DNA of 64,000 nucleotides from Bradyrhizobium sp. CCBAU 53421 (GTDB lineage Bacteria; Pseudomonadota; Alphaproteobacteria; Rhizobiales; Xanthobacteraceae): the NCBI RefSeq assembly GCF_015291625.1, contig NZ_CP030047.1:9046501-9110500 (forward strand), given 5' to 3'. Positions 1 to 8,106 of the stretch are shown here, piece by piece; within the stretch, counting starts at the first letter, position 1; every line of letters starts with the position of its first letter. The notes beneath the pieces were generated by a model. That model saw only the letters and a program-made list of their open reading frames with translations, did no database searches and was not told where the DNA came from. The translations under genes were made by a program, and so were the position numbers.

Positions 1-2
1 GA

Positions 3-314
3 TTCTTCTCGAGCTTTGCCCGCAAGGTCGGCATCGGTGACGCCACCGCCGACGCCAGCAAGCAGGCCGCGTCGCAGCCAGCTCCGGCCGCCGCCGCACC
101 GGCCAAGCCGAAGGTTGCCGATGCCAAGCCGCAATCGGTGGTTCGGGTCGCCCCGAAGGCGGAGCCGAAGCAGGCCGCCAAGCCCGCTCCGAAGCCGCAG
201 GTGACCAGCACCGCCGCCGCAGCGCCGGCCGCGACAGCGTCGACCCAGCTCGCCGGCTCCGCGCCGGTCGTACAGACCAACTCGTTCGACACCCGCTTCT
301 CCGCGGTGAAGTAA
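3..314 (+). CDS. C-terminal end of an Ala/Pro/Lys-rich protein (partial)
   Basis: Open reading frame entering from the left edge and ending at TAA 312-314; the last 103 residues are visible. The segment is low-complexity, with runs of Ala, Pro, Lys and Gln, and ends in the short ordered-looking tail SFDTRFSAVK. No catalytic domain is visible, so the function lies in the missing N-terminal part. Such linker-like tails occur on secreted or envelope proteins of Bradyrhizobium, for example lytic transglycosylases, but nothing here allows a choice. The frame was chosen because it is open from base 3 and has the high third-position GC of its neighbours. Confidence 0.6.
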   Translation, partial: FFSSFARKVGIGDATADASKQAASQPAPAAAAPAKPKVADAKPQSVVRVAPKAEPKQAAKPAPKPQVTSTAAAAPAATASTQLAGSAPVVQTNSFDTRFSAVK

Positions 315-745
315 GCGCGGCACTTCCCCGTCGTCCCGGCGAAGGCCGGCACGACGCGAGCGTCGCTTTCACGACGCAGTTGCACGATCCCTCCCCGCGT
401 CGTCCTGGCGAAAGCCAGGACCCATAACCACCGCATGCAGTGATGGACGGGATCGTGGCCGCAGCGCCGCGCAGCAACTGAGATTTGGGGTAATGGGTCC
501 TGGCTTTCGCCAGGACGACGATGGGGATGGGTCTCAATTCAAGTTGCTACACCACGCGGTGTCATCACCCACGAAAGCGGGCGATGGCAGTTGTCGTCAT
601 TCAGGGGCTCGCGCAGCGAGAGCCCGGAATGACGAGGAGACAGTGCTCAACCTGGCTGAACGGCATCCTTCACCATCACATTCCGCTTGCCAATCACGCA
701 CTGACGATCGTCAGATGATGCGCGGGGCACAGCCGGGAGATTGCG
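315..745. repeat. Intergenic region with two inverted repeats
   Basis: This 431-bp gap holds no convincing gene. Arms 398-425 and 493-520 are reverse complements of 28 bases built on the core GTCCTGGCTTTCGCCAGGAC, itself nearly palindromic. A related degenerate half lies near 331-352. A second hairpin is formed by 595-612 and 616-634 around a GCTCGC/GCGAGAGC core flanked by CGTCATTC/GAATGACG. These look like dispersed palindromic repeats of the Bradyrhizobium type lying 3' of the first gene, where they could help end transcription. Confidence 0.7.
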
Positions 746-1141
746 ATGGACGATCACACTGTGCGGATCGCGCTGCAGCGCCATTGGGAGGCGTCAGACG
801 CCAGCGATTTCGAGCGCGAGCACGAAATCTACCGTGACGATGCGGTGCTCGATTATCCGCAATCCGGCGAGCGGATCCGCGGCCGGCGCAACATTCAGGA
901 GAGCCGGACGGTGCAGCCGAACAAGAAGCGCTTCACGATCCGGCGCATGATCGGCGGCGGTGACCTGTGGATCACCGAATACATCCTCACCTATGACGAG
1001 AAGCCGTCCTGCGTGGTGAGCATCATGGAATTCCGCGACGGACTGGTCGCGCACGAGACGCAGTATTTCGCCGACCGGTTTGAGCCATCGGCCTCGCGCG
1101 CGCACATTGTCGAGCACGTCGACGGAGCGTCGACGCGTTGA
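746..1141 (+). CDS. NTF2-like (SnoaL-type) domain protein
   Basis: A 131-residue protein with the pattern of the nuclear-transport-factor-2 / SnoaL fold: an N-terminal helix pair (HWEASDASDFEREHEIY), the DAVLDYPQSGERIRGR strand-turn segment typical of the family, then strands around WITEYILTYDEKP and VVSIMEFRDGLV. Family members bind small molecules or act as isomerases or hydratases; the substrate cannot be read from sequence. There is no signal peptide, so it is probably cytoplasmic. It stands alone between a repeat region and a convergent small gene. The ATG at 746 gives the usual length for the fold. Confidence 0.8.
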   Translation: MDDHTVRIALQRHWEASDASDFEREHEIYRDDAVLDYPQSGERIRGRRNIQESRTVQPNKKRFTIRRMIGGGDLWITEYILTYDEKPSCVVSIMEFRDGLVAHETQYFADRFEPSASRAHIVEHVDGASTR

Positions 1142-1175
1142 TCAGCAACACGAGTTGCGCCGCACCGGCTGGCCG

Positions 1176-1406
1176 CTACATTCCGTGGCTTTCGAAAACC
1201 TTCTTGCAGCCTCGGCTCAGGCTGGCGCGGTTCGTCTGAAGGCAATTCTGCACGGCGCCGTCATTGCCGAGATCCTTGCGGCAGAAGCGCTGTGCGTCGC
1301 GCGAGCACGCGCTCTGTTCTGCCTGGGTACCTGAATGCTGCGCCAGCGCGGCACCGCTGCTCATCGTCGCGACAGCACAAAGGACGACAATCGAAAGATA
1401 GCGCAT
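1176..1406 (-). CDS. Small secreted cysteine-rich protein
   Basis: A 76-residue protein with a clear Sec signal peptide (hydrophobic segment about residues 4-22, ending ALA-Q). The mature part has four cysteines in a C-x8-C / C-x11-C arrangement (ACSRDAQRFC, NCLQTNRASLSRGC), resembling the cysteine-rich repeat found in Golgi-apparatus protein 1 and in many rhizobial exported peptides. It is probably periplasmic with two disulfides. Role unknown. It is encoded convergently with the NTF2-like gene (34-bp gap) and lies upstream of, but not in an obvious operon with, the gene at 1473-2549. Confidence 0.75.
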   Translation of the reverse strand: MRYLSIVVLCAVATMSSGAALAQHSGTQAEQSACSRDAQRFCRKDLGNDGAVQNCLQTNRASLSRGCKKVFESHGM

Positions 1407-1472
1407 GTTGAACTCCTCCCGCTGCCTAACGGCAGCCTGCGCTCTTCGTTCCTGCGGAACCCGGATTCCGCG

Positions 1473-2549
1473 CTATTTCGGCTGCGGGTCCTCAAGCCCT
1501 TTGCCGGGATCCTCCAGATGCCCGGTGCGCGCCAGGTCAACGGCAGCGCCAAGCGCCAGCGCGACGTTGCGCACCTGGTCCTGGAACGCCTTGTCTTCAT
1601 CGAAATCGCGATGCGATGTCGCATAAGGCTTCATGTAGCCAATGTAGCCATCGGTTTCGGAGCGGCCGCCCGCCGAGATCAGCTCCATGTCGGTAAGCCA
1701 ATCCGCAAGAAAGCGGCGGCAGGTCTCGGCACCGACGCTGTCGCCATGGACCACGAGACCGAAATGCCGGCCGCGCAAATGCTTGGGGTAATGCCAGCCC
1801 TTGAGTTCGAGCGCCTTGGCCTCGCTCGCGGTCTTGCCGTGGGTCGAGGTCGGATCGGGATTGCCGCCATCGGCGCAGACCAGGCGATCGATCATCGCCT
1901 TGAGTCCGGTCGGCGTTTGATACCAATTGACCGGCGAGATGATCATGACGCCGTGCGCGCGGAGCCAGAGCGGATAGATCTCGTTCATCCAGTCATCGGT
2001 TTGCCCGAGCGAGTAGTTTGGGTAGCAACTGCACGGCCAGTGGCAGAGCGCCATCGAAGTCGACACGCAGGATTTGCAAGGATGAATCTGCTTGCCGAAC
2101 TCGGATGTCAGCCGCGACAGATCGAGGATATCGACCGTGAAGCCCATCTCGCGAAAGCAGGCCTCGGCGATTTCGACCATGCGCCAGCTCTTGGACATCT
2201 CTCCGGGACAGCTGTGTTCGCTGCGCGAGGAGCCGTTGATCAGCAGGATATGCGGCGTCGCGTTCGGGTCGTCGTGCCTGCGTTGTGCTTCATCGATGGC
2301 ATCGCGCGCGAACAGCCAGTCGACCGCGAGATCATAATCCGGATCGGCAAAGCCGGGGCCGGCCTTGCGCGTGACCGGCGCCTTGCGTGAATGATGGTAG
2401 GCATCCCAGGCACCGGCGATGATCGTCGCCAGTTCCTGCTGCATCGATCGGAAGACCGGATCGGCGAATCGCTTCCGGTAGCGCCGCTCGAACTCATCGC
2501 GCGAAAGCTTGACGGGCGGCATCCCCTTGCGAACGTCCGGCTCCGTCAT
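1473..2549 (-). CDS. Flavodoxin-fold NADPH-dependent FMN reductase-like protein
   Basis: A 358-residue protein with an about 100-residue N-terminal extension followed by a flavodoxin-like domain. Visible signs are the FMN phosphate loop INGSSRSEHS, the strand SPVNWYQTPTGLKAMIDRL, and a Cys-rich insertion (CKSCVSTSMALCHWPCSCY) that could bind metal or form disulfides. Relatives are NAD(P)H-dependent FMN or quinone reductases. The start was set at 2549 because GGGAGGG lies six bases before this ATG; the in-frame ATG at 2555 abuts that sequence, and 2576 lacks a site. It is longer than simple FMN reductases, and the extension is unexplained. Confidence 0.8.
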   Translation of the reverse strand: MTEPDVRKGMPPVKLSRDEFERRYRKRFADPVFRSMQQELATIIAGAWDAYHHSRKAPVTRKAGPGFADPDYDLAVDWLFARDAIDEAQRRHDDPNATPHILLINGSSRSEHSCPGEMSKSWRMVEIAEACFREMGFTVDILDLSRLTSEFGKQIHPCKSCVSTSMALCHWPCSCYPNYSLGQTDDWMNEIYPLWLRAHGVMIISPVNWYQTPTGLKAMIDRLVCADGGNPDPTSTHGKTASEAKALELKGWHYPKHLRGRHFGLVVHGDSVGAETCRRFLADWLTDMELISAGGRSETDGYIGYMKPYATSHRDFDEDKAFQDQVRNVALALGAAVDLARTGHLEDPGKGLEDPQPK

Positions 2550-2759
2550 CGACATCCCTCCCTGAACAACGATCATCGCGCGCCGCGCGTCGCGATGGAT
2601 GCGCGACGTCGACGGGTGCGCGACGGCATCGAAGCGAGTCGAGGCGGGCCAACGTTAGAAGGGCTGGAACTGGCTTTGGTTCCTGTGGCGTCTCCTGAAC
2701 GGGCCATTAGGACCCATGCCGAAGCTGGCGCGTTGCATGGAATCCCGGCTTTGAGGACC

Positions 2760-3356
2760 ATGCGTACTGCAGCTCACCTTCGAGGCACGCCAACCTTCCC
2801 GATGACGGTCCGCCCGACCGCGGCGGACGCCGTGATCGCACGTTCGATCGCCCGCAACACCGCGCCTGCTCCAGAGGAAATTGCCCGCGGGCTGACATGG
2901 GGCGCCGATGAAAAGGTGCTGCTTGTGCTCGCCGCCGCGGGCTGGCTCGCCTCCCGCGGACGCGGCGCCGCTCTGGAGCGCGCCGGCAATCATGCACTGC
3001 TGGTCACGGTCGCCGCGTCGCTGCTGCCGCATGGCCTGAAGCTTCTGTTCAACCAGACCCGCCCGGACCGTCTGACCGTGGTCGGACACGTCCACGGCAT
3101 CTCGATCTCGGGCAAGCGCAAAGACGCCTTTCCGTCCGGCCACGCGCTGCACATGGGCGCGCTGGCATCGGCGGCAGCAACATTGCCCGCCCGCGCACGC
3201 CGCACCATCCAGGCCGTCGCGATCGGTCTTTCGCTGACGCGCGTGGCGGTTCTCGCACACTGGACCAGCGACGTGATCGCGGGATTCGCGCTGGGAGCGG
3301 GTCTTGAGCGGCTGCTGCGCTTGTGGACCGGTTATCCGGGCAAGGATCCGCGATGA
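2760..3356 (+). CDS. PAP2-superfamily membrane phosphatase
   Basis: A 198-residue integral membrane protein with all three motifs of the type-2 phosphatidic acid phosphatase family: KLLFNQTRPDR (KX6RP), PSGHALH, and a third motif ending THE-like in SLTRVAVLAHWTSD (R-x5-H-x3-D). Members dephosphorylate lipid phosphates such as phosphatidate or undecaprenyl pyrophosphate at the membrane. The ATG at 2760 has GAGGA just upstream; ATG 2802 is a possible alternative. Its stop overlaps the ATG of the next gene (ATGA), and that gene overlaps the third in the same way, so the three are very probably translated from one message. Confidence 0.85.
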   Translation: MRTAAHLRGTPTFPMTVRPTAADAVIARSIARNTAPAPEEIARGLTWGADEKVLLVLAAAGWLASRGRGAALERAGNHALLVTVAASLLPHGLKLLFNQTRPDRLTVVGHVHGISISGKRKDAFPSGHALHMGALASAAATLPARARRTIQAVAIGLSLTRVAVLAHWTSDVIAGFALGAGLERLLRLWTGYPGKDPR

Positions 3357-3700
3357 CCGAATACGTCGTCCGCTTTGTGCTGGGCGGAGCCGTCGTCTCA
3401 TTGTTCGCGATGCTGGGTGACGTGCTGCGCCCGAAGAGTTTTGCCGGCCTGTTCGGAGCGGCGCCGTCCGTTGCGCTGGCGACGCTCGGTATCGCCGTAT
3501 GCCGGCACGGCGCCGACTACGCCGGCCTGCAGGGCCGCGCCATGATTGCCGGCGCGGTCGCGCTCGCCGTCTACAGCTTCGTGGTCTGCCAGCTGCTGAT
3601 TCGCGCCAGACTGCGGGCAGCCCCTGCGACATTGCTGTCGCTCGTCGCCTGGCTCGTGATCGTATTCGGCCTGCTCGCCCTCAGCGGAGGACAGGCATGA
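3353..3700 (+). CDS. DUF3147 family membrane protein
   Basis: A 115-residue protein made of four predicted transmembrane helices and almost no soluble part, matching the DUF3147 family (start YVVRFVLGGAVVSL). Function unknown. The ATG at 3353 overlaps the PAP2 stop codon, and its own stop overlaps the next ATG. The link to a lipid phosphatase suggests a role in envelope or lipid handling, but this rests only on gene order. Confidence 0.75.
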   Translation: MTEYVVRFVLGGAVVSLFAMLGDVLRPKSFAGLFGAAPSVALATLGIAVCRHGADYAGLQGRAMIAGAVALAVYSFVVCQLLIRARLRAAPATLLSLVAWLVIVFGLLALSGGQA

Positions 3701-4173
3701 CACCTGTACGCGTGTCGCTGTCTGCCCTCAGGGAGGGCCGCTGGTATGAATATCTGATCCGCTTCGTGCTCGGCGGCGGCGCCACGGTGTTCACCGGCCT
3801 GGTCAGCAGCATCTGCGGCGCCGATGTCGGCGGTGCCTTTCTCGCGCTTCCCGCCATCTTCTGCGCCAGCGCGACCCTGATCGAGAAGCACGAAATCCGC
3901 CGCAAGCGCGAGGCGGGCCTCGACGGCACGCGGCGCGGACAGCAGGCCGCTGCGCTCGATGCCGCGGGGGCGGCGCTGGGCGCCATCGGCATGCTGGCGT
4001 TTGCGATTGTCTTCTCGTTGACGGTGGCGCGCAGCGTCGCTGCAGCCTTCATCGCGGCATCAATCAGCTGGCTGATTTGCTCGGTCGCGGCCTGGTACGT
4101 CCGGCGGAAAATGCGCGTGGTTCGGGGGCCACGGACGGGGCTTTCTCGCGGGCACCATCCGTGGTCGGCCTAG
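3697..4173 (+). CDS. Second DUF3147-like membrane protein
   Basis: A 158-residue membrane protein that opens like its upstream neighbour (YEYLIRFVLGGGATVF against YVVRFVLGGAVVSL), indicating a tandem duplicate that has since diverged and gained a cytoplasmic basic loop (KHEIRRKREAGLDGTRRGQ, about residues 66-86) and a basic C-terminal tail. Four helices are predicted. The ATGA overlap with the previous gene supports translational coupling. The two proteins might form a heteromer. Function unknown. Confidence 0.7.
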   Translation: MTPVRVSLSALREGRWYEYLIRFVLGGGATVFTGLVSSICGADVGGAFLALPAIFCASATLIEKHEIRRKREAGLDGTRRGQQAAALDAAGAALGAIGMLAFAIVFSLTVARSVAAAFIAASISWLICSVAAWYVRRKMRVVRGPRTGLSRGHHPWSA

Positions 4174-4240
4174 ATCGCGCTTCGGCGCTCACGGCGAACA
4201 ATCGCGCATCGGCCGAGCCCTTTTGCGCAACCCCAAAGAG

Positions 4241-4519
4241 TCACTTGAGGTAGGTGCGGACGACGTCGATCAGGTCCGCGGCGCCCTGTGCCTTCTCGGG
4301 GTTTTTCTCATGCGCGGGATCGACGACGTGATGACGGATATGCTCTTCGAGCAGCTCGGCGGTCAGCCCGTTCATCGCACCGCGCACCGAGGCAACCAGC
4401 ATCAATACGTCGGCGCAACCGAGCTCGGATTCGAGCGCGCGCTCGACCGCTTCGATCTGCCCCTTGATGCGCCTGACCCGGCCCATGAGCTTGGACTTGT
4501 GCTTGATGGTGTGCGACAT
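4241..4519 (-). CDS. RcnR/DmeR-type nickel-cobalt repressor (CsoR/RcnR/FrmR family)
   Basis: A 92-residue all-helical repressor. Counting from the ATG at 4519, His3, Cys35, His60 and His64 are all present (MSHTIKHK; ELGCAD; EEHIRHH). These are the Ni/Co ligands of RcnR, whereas formaldehyde-sensing FrmR proteins have Glu at 64. The family binds DNA as a tetramer and releases it on metal binding. The upstream in-frame extension to 4555 would bury the operator and was rejected. It is divergent from the exported protein at 4580-5557, with a G-tract palindrome between them. The nearest rhizobial namesake is DmeR. Confidence 0.85.
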   Translation of the reverse strand: MSHTIKHKSKLMGRVRRIKGQIEAVERALESELGCADVLMLVASVRGAMNGLTAELLEEHIRHHVVDPAHEKNPEKAQGAADLIDVVRTYLK

Positions 4520-4528
4520 GGATCGTGG

Positions 4529-4547
4529 TATAGGGGGGTCCCCTATA
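4529..4547. promoter_or_regulatory. Candidate RcnR/DmeR operator
   Basis: TATAGGGGGGTCCCCTATA: 8-base arms 4529-4536 and 4540-4547, perfect reverse complements around GGT. It lies 10 bases before the repressor ATG and 33 bases before the divergent gene. A G/C tract flanked by TA-rich ends is the known form of RcnR and DmeR sites, so it could control both genes. Confidence 0.7.
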
Positions 4548-4579
4548 TCGATCAAGCGACAGTTACTCCAGGCAGGGCG

Positions 4580-5557
4580 ATGTCAGGCAGGCCGATCACT
4601 CTCCGCGGAGCCGCTCTGCTGATCGCGCTGCTGCTGTGGACGCAGGCGGCGCACGCGCATGGCATCGCCGGCAACCGCTATTTCGCCGGCACGATGACAT
4701 TCGACGACCCCGCCGTCGCCGACGAGCTCATCCTGCCCAATTTCAGCTACCTCGATCATCCCGCACAGGGCAGCACGGTCGCCGAGAGCCGCATCAACGG
4801 GGCCTTTGCCCGCTTGTTGACGCCGACGCTCGCCTTCACCGTCGACAGTTCATGGCTGCACCAGAACTGGCCGATAGGCCGCACGTCGGGCTTCGACAAG
4901 ACCAGCATCGGTCTCAAATATGAGGCTTACCGCGACAACCGCCACGAAGCGCTGGTGTCGGTTGGCCTCGCCTGGGGCATCGGCCACTCCGGTGCGGTCG
5001 CGGTCGGCGCCGACGCGCCCGATACGATCCAGCCGGGCATCTTCGTCGGCAAGGGATTTGGCAACCTCCCGGATTCGGTGTCATGGCTGCGCCCGTTTGC
5101 CGTCACCGGCGCGGTCGTCGACGAGATTCCCCTCGGCACGGCAGGCCGGGCGCTGGCCCCCAATCCGGTGACAGGCCGATTTGACTCCCTCCTCTCGCCG
5201 GCAGTCGAGACGCTGCACTGGGGCTTCTCGATCCAGTACAGCACGCTCTATCTGACGAAGCGGTTCGACGGCGGACCGCCGAAGGACGAGCCGCTGAACC
5301 AATTGGTGCCGCTGATCGAGTTCCAGTTCGACAGCCCGCGCGGCCAGGCGACCGCAGCAACCGCCAATCCCGGCTTTGCGTATGTGGCGGTGACCTGGCA
5401 GGTGGCCGCCGAAGCCATCATCCCGCTGAGCCGCGCCGGCGGTACCGGGCCGGGCTTCCGGGCGCAATTGCTGCTCTTCCTCGATGACCTTGCGCCGTCG
5501 CTGTTCGGGAAGCCGCTGTTGAGCGACCGGCCCGCGCGCAGCCAGATTGCCTGGTAG
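4580..5557 (+). CDS. Exported, beta-barrel-like protein under a metal-sensor operator
   Basis: A 325-residue protein with a Sec signal peptide (residues about 8-25, cleavage after AHA). The mature sequence alternates short amphipathic strands, lacks transmembrane helices and ends in an aromatic residue (SQIAW), as many outer-membrane barrels do. I do not recognise a named family. Its start lies just downstream of the palindrome at 4529-4547, which points to induction by nickel or cobalt through the neighbouring repressor, so a role in metal efflux, uptake or envelope sensing is plausible. It is convergent with livF, 14 bp away. Confidence 0.6.
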   Translation: MSGRPITLRGAALLIALLLWTQAAHAHGIAGNRYFAGTMTFDDPAVADELILPNFSYLDHPAQGSTVAESRINGAFARLLTPTLAFTVDSSWLHQNWPIGRTSGFDKTSIGLKYEAYRDNRHEALVSVGLAWGIGHSGAVAVGADAPDTIQPGIFVGKGFGNLPDSVSWLRPFAVTGAVVDEIPLGTAGRALAPNPVTGRFDSLLSPAVETLHWGFSIQYSTLYLTKRFDGGPPKDEPLNQLVPLIEFQFDSPRGQATAATANPGFAYVAVTWQVAAEAIIPLSRAGGTGPGFRAQLLLFLDDLAPSLFGKPLLSDRPARSQIAW

Positions 5558-5571
5558 ACGAAGCTTTCACG

Positions 5572-6273
5572 CTACGGCGCCAGATAACGCAGCAGTTCCG
5601 GATCGCTGCGCACGTCGCCTGCTGCGCCCTGCAGCGCGACCCGGCCGCGGTCCAGTACGTAGGCATAGTTGGCGACGCGCAGCGCGAGGTCGAGATGCTG
5701 CTCGACGATCACGACCGAGATGCTCTTGGCCAGCTCGATCAGCCGCTCGGTGATCTCCTCGATCACGCCGATCCAGACGCCTTCGGTCGGCTCGTCCAAG
5801 AGCAGCAGCTTCGGATTGCCGAGCATGGCGCGGCCGATCGCCAGCATCTTGCGCTCGCCGCCGGACAGCGTGCCGGCCGGCTGGTCGAGGCGCTGGCCGA
5901 GCTTGGGGAAGATCGCCAGCACGCGATCGACCGCGCTGGCATCGGAATTGAACAGCGAGCCGACGGCGAGGTTGTCGCGCACCGACAGGCGGGCGAACAC
6001 CGAATGCTCCTGCGGCACATAGCCGATGCCGGAGCGCACCCGCTCCTCGGTGCGGCGCCGGGTGATGTCGCGGCCGTCGAAGAACAACTCTCCCGTTGAG
6101 CTCGCGAGCTCGCCGACGATGGTCTTCATCAGCGTGGTCTTGCCGGCGCCGTTGCGGCCGAGCACGGCGACGCCGCCGCGCCAGGGAATGCCGATGTTGA
6201 CATCGAACAGGACCTGGCTGCGGCCATAACCGGCATCGATATGCCGGATATCGAGGAAGGACTGATCAGGCAC
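5572..6273 (-). CDS. Branched-chain/amide-type ABC transporter ATPase (LivF/UrtE-like)
   Basis: A 233-residue ABC ATPase with Walker A GRNGAGKTT, signature LSGGERKML and Walker B LLLLDEPTEG, followed by the H-loop region VIVEQHLDLAL. It is the second ATPase of a HAAT-family importer and closes the operon that starts with the amidase. A GTG at 6273 overlaps the preceding stop by eight bases (GTGCCTGA) with AGGAG upstream; an in-frame GTG at 6297 has no ribosome site. The substrate is inferred from the amidase gene: probably a short amide, urea-like compound or amino-acid amide. Confidence 0.88.
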   Translation of the reverse strand: MPDQSFLDIRHIDAGYGRSQVLFDVNIGIPWRGGVAVLGRNGAGKTTLMKTIVGELASSTGELFFDGRDITRRRTEERVRSGIGYVPQEHSVFARLSVRDNLAVGSLFNSDASAVDRVLAIFPKLGQRLDQPAGTLSGGERKMLAIGRAMLGNPKLLLLDEPTEGVWIGVIEEITERLIELAKSISVVIVEQHLDLALRVANYAYVLDRGRVALQGAAGDVRSDPELLRYLAP

Positions 6274-7000
6274 GGCGAAGATAAATCTCCTGGACACTTT
6301 TGTTGGCCTGGATTTCCGCGACCGTCCCCGACGCCAGCACCTTGCCCTGGTCGAGCACCGTGAGACGGTCGCAGATGTCGCGGATGAAATCGAGGTCGTG
6401 TTCGACGATGACGAGCGAGCAATGCTGCTTGATCGGCTGCAACAACTCGCCGGTGACGCGGCGCTCCTCGAGGCTCATGCCGCCGGTCGGCTCGTCCAGC
6501 AGCAACAGCCGCGGTTTGCCGGCGAGCGCCATCGCGATCTCGAGCCATTGCTGCTGGCCGTGCGACAGCGCCGCCGCGGCATCATACGCGCGATCGGCGA
6601 GACGGAACTGGGTCAGCATCGTCATCACCTGATCGTGCAGCCGGTTGCGCGTGCGCGACAGCACGAGGTCGAACAGCGACGAATGCGCCTGCAGCGCCAG
6701 CAGGATGTTGTCGTACAGCGTCAGCGTCGGCAGCACCGAGGTGATCTGGAATTTCAGGCTCATGCCGGCGCGGGCGCGCTCGGTCGGCGTGAACGCCGTG
6801 ATGTCGGTGTTGACGAAGGAGACCTTGCCCGTGGTCGGCACCTCGGCGCCGGCGACGCATTTCATCAGCGTGCTCTTGCCCGAGCCGTTGGGGCCGATCA
6901 GGCCATGAAACTCGTTCTCGCCGACGGTCAGCGCCGCGCCATCAAGCGCAGTGAGCTTGCCGAACACCTTGCTGATGCCCGACGCCTCAAGGAGCGGCAT
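6266..7000 (-). CDS. Branched-chain/amide-type ABC transporter ATPase (LivG/UrtD-like)
   Basis: A 244-residue ATPase with Walker A GPNGSGKST, the variant signature LSHGQQQWLEIAMAL seen in LivG and UrtD proteins, and Walker B LLLLDEPTGG. It pairs with the LivF-like protein to energise the two permeases encoded upstream. Its start overlaps the LivM-like gene by 14 bases and its end overlaps LivF by 8, showing tight translational coupling. The LSHGQQQWLEI signature leans towards the urea/amide branch rather than true leucine importers, but this is only a leaning. Confidence 0.88.
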   Translation of the reverse strand: MPLLEASGISKVFGKLTALDGAALTVGENEFHGLIGPNGSGKSTLMKCVAGAEVPTTGKVSFVNTDITAFTPTERARAGMSLKFQITSVLPTLTLYDNILLALQAHSSLFDLVLSRTRNRLHDQVMTMLTQFRLADRAYDAAAALSHGQQQWLEIAMALAGKPRLLLLDEPTGGMSLEERRVTGELLQPIKQHCSLVIVEHDLDFIRDICDRLTVLDQGKVLASGTVAEIQANKSVQEIYLRRA

Positions 7001-8099
7001 GGCCGGCCTCCTTTGGCTTTGGCGCCGTGTTCGGTCGCTTGCCGAAGCTGCCGACCCGCTCGCGCTCGCCGAGCACGAAGGAGACCAGCCCGAGCGGGCG
7101 GAACATGATCACGAGCAGCAGCAGCACGCCGAGGATGATCGGCCAGACGTCGCGGTAATTGTCCGACAGCCAGAAGCTGACGCCCTCGATGATCACGGTG
7201 CCGATCACGGCGCCGATCAGCGTGCCGGAGCCGCCGAACAGAACGTAGAGCACGACCTGGGTCGAGAACACGACGCCCAGCATGTTGGGCCAGACGAAGC
7301 CTTCGTGGAAGGCATAGAGGCTGCCGGCAAGACCGGCGATGGTGCCACCGACCGCGAAGATGATCGCCTTCAGGTGCTGCGCCTTGTAGCCAAAGAAGGC
7401 GATGCGCTGCTCGTTCTCGCGCAGGCCTGCAAGCGCCAACCCGAATTGCGAGCGGACCAGGAAGCGGCAGAGCAGATAGACCACCACGAGGATGCCGAGC
7501 ACCATGTAGTAGTAGACCGGCCCCTCCTCGAACTCGTAGCTGCCGAGCGTGAGCGGCGGGATCGACGGGATGCCGTTCTGGCCGCCGAGATAGTACCAGC
7601 CGCGCGCCAGCCGGTCCGCTGCATAGGAGCCGGTCAGGGTGCCGAGCGAGACGAAGATCACGCTCGAGGGATAGCGCCCGAGCAGCAGGAAGCCGCCGAG
7701 CAGCAGCGAGGCGGTGAGGCCGATCAAGGTGCCCGCCGGCAGGATCAGGAGGATCGAGGTGACGTTGAGGTCGCGCGCCAGGAGCGCCACGCCGTAACCG
7801 GCGGCACCGAAGAACAGCGCCTGGCCGAAGCTCATGATGCCGGCATAGCCCCACACCAGGTCGAACGACAGCGCGAACAGCGCGAGGATCACCACGCGGG
7901 TGGCGAACACCGTGAGATAATCCTGCAGCACCCATGGCAGGACCAGCGCGATCAAGAGCACCAGCCCTTCCACGATCGGCAGGACCTTCCATCCTGCCGA
8001 CGCCTGTCCCGCCGGCGCGCTCGTGGCCGGTGCATTCTCACGCGTCACGACATCCGGTCCCTCACCGATGCGTGCGACGGCCTCTCTTGCTCCAGCCAT
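6987..8099 (-). CDS. Branched-chain/amide-type ABC permease (LivM/UrtC-like)
   Basis: A 370-residue inner-membrane permease with about ten helices and the conserved LivM segments YAGIMSFGQALFFGAAGY and LRENEQRIAFFGY, the latter close to the ATPase-contact loop. A polar 35-residue N-terminal extension precedes the first helix. The ATG at 8099 lies seven bases after the binding-protein stop, with AAGGA upstream. It forms the translocation pore with the LivH-like protein. Confidence 0.88.
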   Translation of the reverse strand: MAGAREAVARIGEGPDVVTRENAPATSAPAGQASAGWKVLPIVEGLVLLIALVLPWVLQDYLTVFATRVVILALFALSFDLVWGYAGIMSFGQALFFGAAGYGVALLARDLNVTSILLILPAGTLIGLTASLLLGGFLLLGRYPSSVIFVSLGTLTGSYAADRLARGWYYLGGQNGIPSIPPLTLGSYEFEEGPVYYYMVLGILVVVYLLCRFLVRSQFGLALAGLRENEQRIAFFGYKAQHLKAIIFAVGGTIAGLAGSLYAFHEGFVWPNMLGVVFSTQVVLYVLFGGSGTLIGAVIGTVIIEGVSFWLSDNYRDVWPIILGVLLLLVIMFRPLGLVSFVLGERERVGSFGKRPNTAPKPKEAGHAAP

Positions 8100-8106
8100 T
8101 GACTGC

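Noticed and set aside
4241..4519. Repressor as a formaldehyde sensor (FrmR)
   Set aside because: His3 and His64 are present, the Ni/Co ligand set of RcnR; FrmR proteins carry Glu at 64, and no frmA/frmB-type gene is adjacent.
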